Assembly: GCA_014384515.1 (NCBI GenBank)
Contig: JACNFS010000204.1
Location: 1 to 12,443 of the forward strand
Direction: 5' to 3'
DNA: 12,443 bases
From: Dehalococcoidia bacterium
Lineage (GTDB): Bacteria > Chloroflexota > Dehalococcoidia > GIF9 > UBA5629
Shown here: positions 1 to 5,884 of the stretch, piece after piece
Layout: the number at the start of each line of letters is the position of its first letter
How positions within the stretch are numbered: the first letter of the stretch is position 1
Notes under the pieces: model-generated
Databases searched by the model: none
Told to the model about the DNA's origin: nothing
Seen by the model: only the letters and a program-made list of their open reading frames with translations
Made by a program: the position numbers and the translations under genes

Positions 1-98
1 GGCTGATGGTGGGGGTGTTTGGGGCGTTTCTGGTGGAGTATTTTGAGGGATGGGGGGAAGAGGAGGAAATAGACGATGGAAGCAGAATCACCCCTTGA
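1..98 (+). CDS. C-terminal end of a Wzz/chain-length-determinant-like membrane protein (partial)
   Basis: Only the last 31 codons are inside the window, read from base 3 to a TGA at 96-98. The visible peptide starts with a hydrophobic stretch (LMVGVFGAFLVEYFEGW) and ends in an acidic tail rich in Glu and Asp. A transmembrane helix followed by a short charged cytoplasmic tail is how Wzz/GNVR chain-length regulators and related polysaccharide co-polymerases end. A gene of that type would fit the Wzx/Wzy cluster downstream. The identification rests on 31 residues plus context; any protein with a C-terminal membrane helix could look the same. Confidence 0.4.
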   Translation, partial: LMVGVFGAFLVEYFEGWGEEEEIDDGSRITP

Positions 99-189
99 AT
101 TAAACGTTCACCAGCAACAACCAGGGATAAAGACGTTCGCCTTCTATGCCGGGCCGAAAATCCCCGAAGGGCTGGTGGTCATCCTATGA
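76..189 (+). CDS. Small hypothetical ORF, 37 aa, with strong ribosome binding site
   Basis: An ATG at 76 opens a 37-codon frame closed by TGA at 187-189. It overlaps the end of the preceding gene by 23 bp in another frame. AGGAGG at 61-66, nine bases upstream, is the kind of Shine-Dalgarno sequence expected of a real coupled gene. The peptide begins MEAESPLELNVHQQQPG and ends PKIPEGLVVIL, with no helix long enough to cross a membrane and no motif I recognise. It could be a genuine short protein, the start of a gene cut off by a deletion, or a chance frame behind a purine-rich stretch. I cannot assign a function. Confidence 0.35.
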   Translation: MEAESPLELNVHQQQPGIKTFAFYAGPKIPEGLVVIL

Positions 190-201
190 CTCGTCTCTTA
201 T

Positions 202-245
202 TTCACGCAAAATTCACGCAAGTTTTACGCCAATTTCATGCACGA
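202..245 (+). promoter_or_regulatory. Four 11-bp phased direct repeats, likely response-regulator operator
   Basis: Four imperfect copies of about TTCACGCAAAT begin at 202, 213, 224 and 235, exactly 11 bp apart. The first two share TTCACGCAA; the third is TTTACGCCAAT and the fourth TTCATGCACGA. Direct repeats on one helical turn are the binding layout of OmpR/PhoB-family response regulators. The array ends 16 bp before a TATACT box, so it covers the place of a -35 element, as in PhoB-activated promoters. The regulator is not in the window and its identity is unknown. Confidence 0.5.
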
Positions 246-267
246 ATAGATCAAATGATGGTATACT
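239..267 (+). promoter_or_regulatory. Possible activator-dependent promoter with extended -10
   Basis: TATACT at 262-267 is preceded by TGG at 259-261, giving an extended -10 element. The position of the -35 box (about 239-244, TGCACG) is poor and lies inside the last of the 11-bp repeats. This combination fits a promoter that needs a bound activator in place of a -35. Transcription would start near 274 and run through the downstream promoter and riboswitch. Confidence 0.35.
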
Positions 268-316
268 TCTAGATGCAAGGTGAGGAATAGCCCGTGTGAG
301 GAAATGATGACCGAAC

Positions 317-334
317 CTTAACCTGATCTTAACC
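317..334 (+). promoter_or_regulatory. CTTAACC direct repeat pair with 11-bp spacing
   Basis: CTTAACC occurs at 317-323 and again at 328-334, giving an 11-bp period like the array at 202-245 but with a different core. It ends 19 bp before the -35 box of the promoter at 354-383, a usual place for an activator of the OmpR/PhoB type. Function is inferred from spacing and position only. Confidence 0.4.
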
Positions 335-353
335 CAAACTTCTCTCTCTGTCC

Positions 354-383
354 TTGACAAAAGCATGGAGAATGTAGTATAAT
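354..383 (+). promoter_or_regulatory. Sigma-70-type promoter for the riboswitch leader
   Basis: A perfect TTGACA (354-359) and a perfect TATAAT (378-383) are separated by 18 bp. The start point would be about 390, roughly 30 nt before the riboswitch aptamer. The sequence around it closely resembles the promoter at 646-673 (both have GTCCTTGACAAA and GTATAATA), so the two may derive from a duplication. Confidence 0.75.
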
Positions 384-420
384 AAGCGTACAAGGCAAAG
401 GTTTCTTCCCAATTGCATAA

Positions 421-577
421 GGTCCGCCAAAGGCAAACCCATCGAAAGGTGGGGGCGCAAAGCCACGGGTCTGTCTCAGTAAACAGTAATCAGTGAACAG
501 TAATCAGTAAACAGTGGTCTGATCACCGATAACTGATCACTGGTAACTGATCACTGACATGATGGCCGGGCTGCCGA
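421..577 (+). ncRNA. Cyclic-di-GMP class I (GEMM-I) riboswitch with enlarged arm
   Basis: The conserved GEMM-I core is present in order: AAAGGCAAACCC (429-440), a stem capped by a GAAA tetraloop (438-443 pairing with 448-453), GGCGCAAAGCCACGGGTCT (454-472), and the 3' half ATGATGGCCGGGCTGCCGA (559-577). GCAAAGCC and the GAAA tetraloop are hallmarks of the family, which binds c-di-GMP. The base that I align by eye with Vc2 G20 is G (432), pointing to c-di-GMP rather than the A-containing cGAMP variants. The arm that is normally closed by a short loop carries about 80 nt of heptamer repeats (477-557). An intrinsic terminator follows at 589-630, so control is probably by transcription termination. 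The nearest gene downstream is the secreted repeat protein at 700. Confidence 0.9.
477..557 (+). repeat. Tandem heptamer repeats forming a long imperfect hairpin
   Basis: Six CAGTNNN units (CAGTAAA, CAGTAAT, CAGTGAA, CAGTAAT, CAGTAAA, CAGTGGT; 477-518) are followed by about five and a half ACTGNNN units (ACCGATA is a variant; 518-557). CAGT and ACTG are complementary, so the halves fold back with a paired block every 7 nt and small internal loops between. Heptamer arrays of this kind are known as dispersed repeats in some bacterial genomes, for example the STRR sequences of cyanobacteria. Here the array lies inside the riboswitch arm. Confidence 0.85.
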
Positions 578-588
578 AGACGTATTCA

Positions 589-630
589 GCGTGCTGTTCT
601 GAAGCAGGTCGGCCGGTAGCACGCTTTTTT
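589..630 (+). terminator. Intrinsic terminator after the riboswitch
   Basis: GCGTGCT (589-595) pairs perfectly with AGCACGC (618-624), leaving a 22-nt loop, and is followed directly by six T (625-630). It sits 12 bases after the aptamer and 70 bases before the next start codon, the usual place for a riboswitch expression platform. I did not find a clean antiterminator by eye. Confidence 0.75.
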
Positions 631-645
631 GTCGGGGATGTGTCC

Positions 646-673
646 TTGACAAAGACAGGGAAGATTGTATAAT
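646..673 (+). promoter_or_regulatory. Sigma-70-type promoter between terminator and gene at 700
   Basis: A perfect TTGACA (646-651) and a perfect TATAAT (668-673) are separated by 16 bp. The predicted start near 680 leaves a leader of about 20 nt holding the ribosome binding site. It lies after the riboswitch terminator, so it would drive the gene at 700 independently of c-di-GMP. Confidence 0.75.
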
Positions 674-699
674 ATAGTCGCAGGTGAAAGGAGGGAGCC

Positions 700-2208
700 A
701 TGTTCCAAAAAATGTTTCTCAGGCTAGCTCGAGCGAGAAGATTCCGATCGGGAATAATCACCCTCTGTGCCATAGGGGCCATTGTGCTCGTGGCTTTGGG
801 ACCATTACCGCTGCTGGCCAATCCAGGCACAGTAACCGTGCGTGTGGACCCGGCCACACGAGCTGTGCCAGTCAACGGGACGTTCACGGTGGACATCGTG
901 GCGGATGTGGGCACGGAGATGAGTGCGACCGGCGGCCTGGGTGCCTACGAGTTCGACCTGGTGTACGAGCCGAACTACCTGGAGGTACTCTCAGCAGACG
1001 ATGCCGAGGAGCTGGGTGCAACGGGCCGGACGGTGGCCGAATTAGGGCCAAATATTACTACAACAATCGTGACCACAATGACGTTTGGGGCGATCAGCTA
1101 CCCGCCGGAGGGGGCAGAAGAGAACATTGCTGGTCCCGTGAGCCCCACCGTGGTGCTGGCCAGAGTGACGCTGAAGGCGAAACGGGCTGGCGTGACGACA
1201 CTGAACCTGGGGAACGCGCTGCTGACGGACACCCAGGCGAATGCGTGGCCGGATGGGGGGGAGAGGGTTCTCGACGTTCAAACGAGCACGATAAAAGTAA
1301 ACATGGCCCTGGGTCAGTACGATGTTGATGGTAAGACAGACATTGGCATCTGGAGAAACGATGGTTGGTGGCTGGTTATGCAGTCTTCGAAAGGCTATGA
1401 CCCCGGCCAACTCATCGGAAAGCGCTGGGGAAATCCGGTCGAGTACTTCAATGCCATGCCTGGCGACTACGATGGCGATGGCAGAATAGACCTTGGCCTC
1501 TGGAACCATATCGGTTGGTGGCTGATTCTGCAGTCTTCGAAAGGCTATGACTACGGCCAGGTCATCGCCAAGAAGTGGGGCGACCCAACCAACTACCAGG
1601 CTGTGCCTGGTGACTACGATGGCGATGGTAAGACAGACCTTGGCATGTGGAGCAGTGCCGGTTGGTGGCTGATTCTGCAGTCTTCGAAAAACTATGACTA
1701 CGGCCAGGTCCTCTCAAAGCAGTGGGGAAATCCAGCCAACTCCCAGGCTGTGCCCGGTGACTACGATGGCGATGGTAAAACGGACATGGGCATCTGGAGA
1801 AACGATGGTTGGTGGCTGGTTTTGCAGTCTTCGAAAAACTATGACCCCGGCCAACTCATCGGAAAGAAATGGGGCTATCCAACTAGCTACTTCACTGCCA
1901 TGCCCGGTGACTACGATGGCGATGGCAAAACAGACCTTGGTCTCTGGAACTATCTCGGTTGGTGGCTGATCCTGCAGTCTTCGAAAAACTATGACTACGG
2001 CCAGGTCATCGCCAAGAAGTGGGGCGACCCAACCAACTACCAGGCTGTGCCTGGTGACTACGATGGCGATGGTAAGACAGACCTTGGCATGTGGAGCAGT
2101 GCCGGTTGGTGGCTGATTCTGCAGTCTTCGAAAAACTATGACTACGGCCAGGTCCTCTCAAAGCAGTGGGGCACTCCAGCCACCGCAGTTCAGGTCTCCA
2201 GTCATTAG
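700..2208 (+). CDS. Secreted cohesin-like protein with six FG-GAP-type calcium-binding repeats
   Basis: Likely an extracellular matrix or adhesion protein of 502 residues. AGGAGG at 689-694 fixes the ATG at 700. A basic N-terminus and hydrophobic core (residues 18-39), followed by LLA-NPG, form a signal peptide. Residues 45-200 read as a cohesin-like beta-sandwich, with a VRVDPATRAVPVNGTFTVDI opening and a YEFDLVYEPNYLEV strand. From residue 206 there are six repeats of 49-50 residues, starting near 206, 255, 304, 353, 403 and 452. Each holds a DYDGDGKTDLG-type calcium loop, GWW, LQSSK, YDYGQ and WG; the first loop (YDVDGKTD) is degenerate. Such FG-GAP/VCBS-like repeats usually form beta-propeller blades. 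Repeats 4-6 duplicate 1-3. There is no dockerin, LPXTG or C-terminal membrane helix. The upstream riboswitch suggests c-di-GMP control. Function is inferred from domains and context. Confidence 0.85.
   Translation: MFQKMFLRLARARRFRSGIITLCAIGAIVLVALGPLPLLANPGTVTVRVDPATRAVPVNGTFTVDIVADVGTEMSATGGLGAYEFDLVYEPNYLEVLSADDAEELGATGRTVAELGPNITTTIVTTMTFGAISYPPEGAEENIAGPVSPTVVLARVTLKAKRAGVTTLNLGNALLTDTQANAWPDGGERVLDVQTSTIKVNMALGQYDVDGKTDIGIWRNDGWWLVMQSSKGYDPGQLIGKRWGNPVEYFNAMPGDYDGDGRIDLGLWNHIGWWLILQSSKGYDYGQVIAKKWGDPTNYQAVPGDYDGDGKTDLGMWSSAGWWLILQSSKNYDYGQVLSKQWGNPANSQAVPGDYDGDGKTDMGIWRNDGWWLVLQSSKNYDPGQLIGKKWGYPTSYFTAMPGDYDGDGKTDLGLWNYLGWWLILQSSKNYDYGQVIAKKWGDPTNYQAVPGDYDGDGKTDLGMWSSAGWWLILQSSKNYDYGQVLSKQWGTPATAVQVSSH
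1545..1727 (+). repeat. 183-bp perfect direct repeat, copy 1
   Basis: This stretch is identical, base by base, to 1989-2171, 444 bp (148 codons) downstream. It covers the end of repeat unit 2 and nearly all of unit 3 of the encoded array. Identity also at silent positions shows a recent in-frame duplication or gene conversion. Confidence 0.9.
1989..2171 (+). repeat. 183-bp perfect direct repeat, copy 2
   Basis: Second copy of the segment at 1545-1727, covering the end of unit 5 and most of unit 6. The sequences diverge just after the shared GTGGGG, where copy 1 continues AAATCC and copy 2 CACTCC. The 444-bp offset equals three protein repeats, so loss or gain by recombination would keep the reading frame. 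Confidence 0.9.
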
Positions 2209-2273
2209 TACCTAAACACAAGCGCATGGGAAGTCTTATCTCCAGGACCGCAAAGACAGAACTTCACAGTACA

Positions 2274-2339
2274 TCATGTGGGCTCCGGGGTTGATGTTAT
2301 ATCCTGACTGATGGGTATTCTACCTCTGAGCCCACATGA
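2274..2339 (+). terminator. 12-bp inverted repeat, possible terminator of the gene at 700
   Basis: TCATGTGGGCTC (2274-2285) pairs perfectly with GAGCCCACATGA (2328-2339). The loop is 42 nt, and GCTTTTCCTT follows the stem. The position, 65 bp after the stop codon, suits a terminator, but the long loop and the short T run make it weak. It might instead be a transcript-stabilising hairpin. The rest of the gap 2209-2396 shows no gene; TTGACC at 2348-2353 has no convincing -10 partner. Confidence 0.45.
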
Positions 2340-2396
2340 GCTTTTCCTTGACCTCCTAATCTCCCCCAATGCGTTCTACATACCAGATGCTACGGC

Positions 2397-4127
2397 ATGG
2401 ACTTGATACATAATCTTCAGCAGTTTCCATTTACTGAACTACAACGTCGGTATCTGATACGCGGCACCACAATTCTGCTGCTAGTCGTGTTATTGCTATG
2501 GATACACCGACTGGGCTTACCTGAGCAGGAATGCGCAGGGCGTCTGCTAGTTCGAGCTCTGCAGCAAGCATCTACTGACTCTACGCACCCGCTCATGTCA
2601 CCGCCACTCTACGTTGCCATAGAGGATGCGCATAAGCAACCCGACATCTCCAAAGCCATTTCCTCTCTACAAATGGCAGTGTTGAATCGCCCCTCCGACG
2701 CCCAGCTCCATTACTTATTAGGGCGCGCCTATCTCCTCGACGGAAACCCACCAGCCGCCATCAAGGCGTTAACCACATATACAAACCTGCGCCCCACATC
2801 TCTTTATGGTCATTGGGAGCTCGCTTTGGCTTATGAAGCAGTGTGGCGGCAGTGGCACGACCGTCTCATAGCCGACCTGATATTAGACCTACCTCTGGCA
2901 GAGATAGAAGCCCCTGCACAACCAGGGGACATCCCTTTTTGCGCCGCAGAACAATCTACTGGTAACTGCCAGGTGAAGGTTCAGGAGATGAGTGGGCTGG
3001 GCGAGGGAGCTTCACATTCATCCCTTCTTATCCACTCTCCTATGCGGATTCATTATCCGCTAACTTTGCCCAAGGGCTATTTTCCAGTGTTCCAGGCTAT
3101 CTCCAGAGTCACATTGGATGGGGCTAACTCTGGCAGTGACGGGGTGACCTTTGAAGTGTGGACCCAATCAGTGAGTGGAGGTGATCCGGCTCAGCGCTTC
3201 AGCCAGCACTTAACCCCTGGCCAACAGGCGCCGGTGCATGTAGACTTGACTCCCTATGCCGGGCAGACCATCACTCTCACACTAGCTACGGACCCCGGTC
3301 CAGTGGACAATAACTTGAGGGACTTGGCAGAGTGGGTCGCGCCTCGGGTGGAGGACGCTACAGCATCGCAATATGAGGCTGCCGCCCGCTCAGCCCAAAC
3401 GGCGATGCTTAGAGAATGGCAAGCCGCCGGCCTTGCTGCTGATGATCTCATTAGCCGAGGAGAGGTGGCTCGTAAACTCAAATCGTTCGAGGAAGCACTG
3501 GCCTGGTACGAGCGGGCAGTCACATTAGCGCCGGATTGGAGAAGTGCGTACTATTACTATCGCTACTTGACTTTTCGCGATCAGGGGATCGAAGAAGAGG
3601 CAATAGAAAGCTTGCGCCATGCGATTTCTTGGGACAGTGGATGGATTAATCCGAACGATCAGTTCCAAGCATGGCTGGCGTGGGGAACATGGCTTCTTGA
3701 CGAAAAGCGCGATGAGCAGGCCGAGTCCGTCTTGCAGAGAGTCATCGTGCTTAATCCCGCGGGCGAGAATTCAATGCTACTCCTATCGGAAGCCTATCGC
3801 ATTCTGGGTCTGACCCAATGGGTCCAGGGGAAATTGGATGAGTCTCTCCGAAATATGCAGATGGCTGTGGCATTGTATGACCAGAGTGCATGGGCGCATA
3901 TCCATCTAGGGAAAGTGCTTTTTGTCGCCAAGCCGAACCAGGTCGAGAGGGTGAAGCAGGAGTTTAGCCGCGCCCTCGATCTCATTCCTGATGATTCTCG
4001 TATCTGGGTCAATCTGATTGAATTTTGGCAATGGCAGGCTCAAGACCAGCTAGCGGAAGAATACTGTGAACAGGCTATTGAGAAAATGGGTGATAATGCC
4101 GAACTGCACGCGGCCTGTTCCCGATGA
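2397..4127 (+). CDS. Membrane-anchored tetratricopeptide repeat protein with central beta domain
   Basis: A 576-residue protein with one N-terminal membrane helix (about residues 24-37) after a short cytoplasmic start, so most of it probably lies outside the membrane. TPR-type helix pairs occur at about 82-148 (LHYLLGRAYLLDGNPPAAI is a clear unit) and again from 350 to 565, for example KSFEEALAWYERAVTLAPD. Between them, about 190-320, is a beta-rich segment with VTFEVWTQ, VHVDLTPYAGQTITLTLATD and AEWVAPRVED, resembling galactose-binding-like or NPCBM-type beta-sandwich domains. TPR proteins often act as scaffolds for polysaccharide synthesis or export, and the sugar-binding-like insert suits that, but the role here is inferred. 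No good ribosome binding site precedes ATG 2397; it is chosen because it is the only start that keeps the membrane helix. Confidence 0.75.
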   Translation: MDLIHNLQQFPFTELQRRYLIRGTTILLLVVLLLWIHRLGLPEQECAGRLLVRALQQASTDSTHPLMSPPLYVAIEDAHKQPDISKAISSLQMAVLNRPSDAQLHYLLGRAYLLDGNPPAAIKALTTYTNLRPTSLYGHWELALAYEAVWRQWHDRLIADLILDLPLAEIEAPAQPGDIPFCAAEQSTGNCQVKVQEMSGLGEGASHSSLLIHSPMRIHYPLTLPKGYFPVFQAISRVTLDGANSGSDGVTFEVWTQSVSGGDPAQRFSQHLTPGQQAPVHVDLTPYAGQTITLTLATDPGPVDNNLRDLAEWVAPRVEDATASQYEAAARSAQTAMLREWQAAGLAADDLISRGEVARKLKSFEEALAWYERAVTLAPDWRSAYYYYRYLTFRDQGIEEEAIESLRHAISWDSGWINPNDQFQAWLAWGTWLLDEKRDEQAESVLQRVIVLNPAGENSMLLLSEAYRILGLTQWVQGKLDESLRNMQMAVALYDQSAWAHIHLGKVLFVAKPNQVERVKQEFSRALDLIPDDSRIWVNLIEFWQWQAQDQLAEEYCEQAIEKMGDNAELHAACSR

Positions 4128-4130
4128 GAA

Positions 4131-4152
4131 CTCACCTCGCAGGTGAGAGTTT
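4131..4152 (+). terminator. Short hairpin after the TPR gene, possible weak terminator
   Basis: CTCACCT (4131-4137) and AGGTGAG (4141-4147) form a 7-bp stem with a 3-nt loop, four bases after the stop codon. Only AGTTT follows, so the T run is poor. It may end or attenuate the upstream transcript just before the next promoter. Confidence 0.4.
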
Positions 4153-4160
4153 GCGATGAC

Positions 4161-4189
4161 TTGACCACCGGCTGTGTTTGATGTACAAT
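4161..4189 (+). promoter_or_regulatory. Promoter of the wzx-wzy-glycosyltransferase operon
   Basis: TTGACC (4161-4166) and TACAAT (4184-4189) are spaced 17 bp apart, each one mismatch from consensus. Transcription would start near 4196 and give a leader of about 230 nt before ATG 4424. A similar 16-mer (TTGATCACCGGCTATG, 14 of 16 matches to 4161-4176) recurs at 4316-4331 but lacks a -10 box. Confidence 0.6.
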
Positions 4190-4228
4190 AGGGACAGAAA
4201 CCCACGAGAGCAGTAAGTTTGCGCTATT

Positions 4229-4323
4229 GGGAGAGTGATCAATAGGCCTGGCCCCCTGTGGGCGAGGCCGTGTTGTATCTCATTCGTTGCCCACAGGGTT
4301 GCTGTCTCTCCCCTTTTGATCAC
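4229..4323 (+). ncRNA. Structured leader RNA, candidate attenuator or unknown riboswitch
   Basis: Within the leader, CCCTGTGGGC (4254-4263) pairs perfectly with GCCCACAGGG (4289-4298). An outer stem GGGAGAG (4229-4235) with CTCTCCC (4306-4312) closes the unit and is followed by CTTTT (4313-4317), like an intrinsic terminator. The adjoining GTGATCAA (4235-4242) can instead pair with TTGATCAC (4316-4323). That pairing crosses the outer stem and covers the T run, so it implies a pseudoknot or alternative fold. GGCCT (4245-4249) with AGGCC (4265-4269) competes with the inner stem. I recognise no known riboswitch core. The remainder, 4324-4423, shows no gene. Confidence 0.5.
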
Positions 4324-4423
4324 CGGCTATGGCAAAAGTCGAGTTGATTAGTTGCACCTCTCTATGGGCATCAGTCGGGGTGCCGAACAGCAAGGGGCTG
4401 GTGGTAGTGATGGTGAACCATAA

Positions 4424-5884
4424 ATGCTGACCAAAGTTCTCAAAGCCAACGGCGTGTATGCGATTGGCAGCGCGGCGAACGGTATTGCCTTGTTTTTGCT
4501 AATACCTTACCTAATCAACCACCTCTCGCCAACGGAGTATGGGGCCTGGGCCCTCTTTGAAGTCGGGATTATGCTCTTAACGATGGTGGTCCTGATGGGC
4601 CTGGACGTAGGGCTAATGCGGGAGTACTGGTTTCTAACAGATGAGACCAGCCGCGCTCGGCTGACCGGCACAATTATCGGCTTTGTCACAGTCTGGGGAG
4701 GGCTCTTGGTCGTGGTCCTCAGTGCACTGGCTACCACTCTCAGTCACTGGTGGAAACTACCTGAAACGCCACAGACTTTGCTGCTTGCTACCGCGAGCGG
4801 TTTCTTTGAGGCATTACTTGCGCTCTGGCTAACCCTCTTCCGCATTCGTGAACGAGCGTTCACGTTTGCAGCGCTTTCATGCGGTCGGATGCTGTTGTTT
4901 CTGAGCGGTGCTATTCTCTTCGTGCGAATGGGGATGGGGTTGAGCGGTGCACTAGCCGGCCGTCTGTTGGCTGCCAGCATAGCCTTGGTAGTAGCCGTTG
5001 CCATAGGCCGCCAGCATGTACACTGGACGTTCGACATGGTCCACCTGCGAAGGGTAGCGCGTTACGGTTTGCCACTCCTGCCTACGAATCTGGCAACCTA
5101 CGTACTCCTCGCCTCAGATCGCTATATACTCCAGAGTTTTTCAACCCTCGAGGTAGTCGGCATCTATACGTTTGCCTATAAGATAGCTACTACATTAGAT
5201 GTGTTGATCACCCGCCCGTTTGCCATAGATTGGGCACCCCGGCGTTTCAAGATCGCCACAGCATCGGACGCACCCCGCAAGTATGCCCTAATACTGCTGG
5301 GCTATCTCTTCGTTGGCACTTTGGCAGCCTTGCTAATTGTGGCTGTCACCCCTGCCATCTATCAGTGGATTGCCCCCGTCGTCTACCATCAGGGAATGGC
5401 AGTGGTACCCATCATCCTTGCCGCGTACCTTATCTACGGATTGAGTTATCCATTGAACGTGGGCATTATGCTGAAGGACAAAACTGTCTATCTAGCGCTG
5501 CTCGGCATCGCGTCAGCAGGAATATGCCTTGCGTTGAACTTCTGGCTTATCCCCATGTACGGAATGATGGGAGCAGCGTATGCCACACTAATCGCATACC
5601 TACTATGGACAGGTGGGATTGCGTGGGTTTCGCTTCGCCTATATCCTGTACCGTATTCGCTCCGCTTATTACTCCTCATTGGCTTGAACGCCATACTATG
5701 CTATGCAGGCATCCACGTCCTGGGTCAGGGTGGAATAGGGGATGGTAAATCTATTATGCACTCTGTCATTAAGTTGATCTGGGTTCTGATGACCTTCAGT
5801 GGGCTGGGTTATGTATTGACACGGAAGACGGGCGTTTCCATTTTTGCTCGTTCAAAACCGACCCGACAGGTTGAGCCGCTGTGA
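4424..5884 (+). CDS. Wzx-like polysaccharide/oligosaccharide flippase
   Basis: An integral membrane protein of 486 residues that would move lipid-linked repeat units across the cytoplasmic membrane. The length and the run of about 12-14 hydrophobic helices fit the MOP-superfamily polysaccharide transporters. Family-like features include the N-terminal NGVYAIGSAANGIALFLLIP, the LSPTEYGAWALFE segment (34-46), and the central RYGLPLLPTNLATYVLLAS followed by DRYIL and VGIYTFAYKIA (213-255). These match the usual 'YGlPl...sDRyil...vGiY..ayk' pattern of O-antigen flippases. It is the first gene of the operon and overlaps the polymerase start by 4 bp (GTGA). The ATG at 4424 has only a weak purine-rich stretch (GGTGA) before it. 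The transported sugar cannot be told from the sequence. Confidence 0.85.
   Translation: MLTKVLKANGVYAIGSAANGIALFLLIPYLINHLSPTEYGAWALFEVGIMLLTMVVLMGLDVGLMREYWFLTDETSRARLTGTIIGFVTVWGGLLVVVLSALATTLSHWWKLPETPQTLLLATASGFFEALLALWLTLFRIRERAFTFAALSCGRMLLFLSGAILFVRMGMGLSGALAGRLLAASIALVVAVAIGRQHVHWTFDMVHLRRVARYGLPLLPTNLATYVLLASDRYILQSFSTLEVVGIYTFAYKIATTLDVLITRPFAIDWAPRRFKIATASDAPRKYALILLGYLFVGTLAALLIVAVTPAIYQWIAPVVYHQGMAVVPIILAAYLIYGLSYPLNVGIMLKDKTVYLALLGIASAGICLALNFWLIPMYGMMGAAYATLIAYLLWTGGIAWVSLRLYPVPYSLRLLLLIGLNAILCYAGIHVLGQGGIGDGKSIMHSVIKLIWVLMTFSGLGYVLTRKTGVSIFARSKPTRQVEPL

Noticed and set aside
477..557. CRISPR array
   Set aside because: The period is 7 nt with no spacers and the two halves are complementary; this is a heptamer hairpin, not repeat-spacer DNA.
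537..914. Open frame of 125 codons on the minus strand
   Set aside because: It crosses the riboswitch, terminator, promoter and the start of the signal-peptide gene, and its protein is low-complexity Ser/Thr/Arg text without motifs; it is a shadow.
684..1328. 214-codon plus-strand frame overlapping the gene at 700
   Set aside because: The peptide is Gly/Arg/His/Cys-rich with no domain; the competing frame at 700 has a ribosome binding site, signal peptide and recognisable domains.
4316..4331. Second copy of the promoter-like TTGATCACCGGCTATG
   Set aside because: No -10 box lies 16-18 bp downstream, so the similarity to 4161-4176 is not taken as a second promoter.
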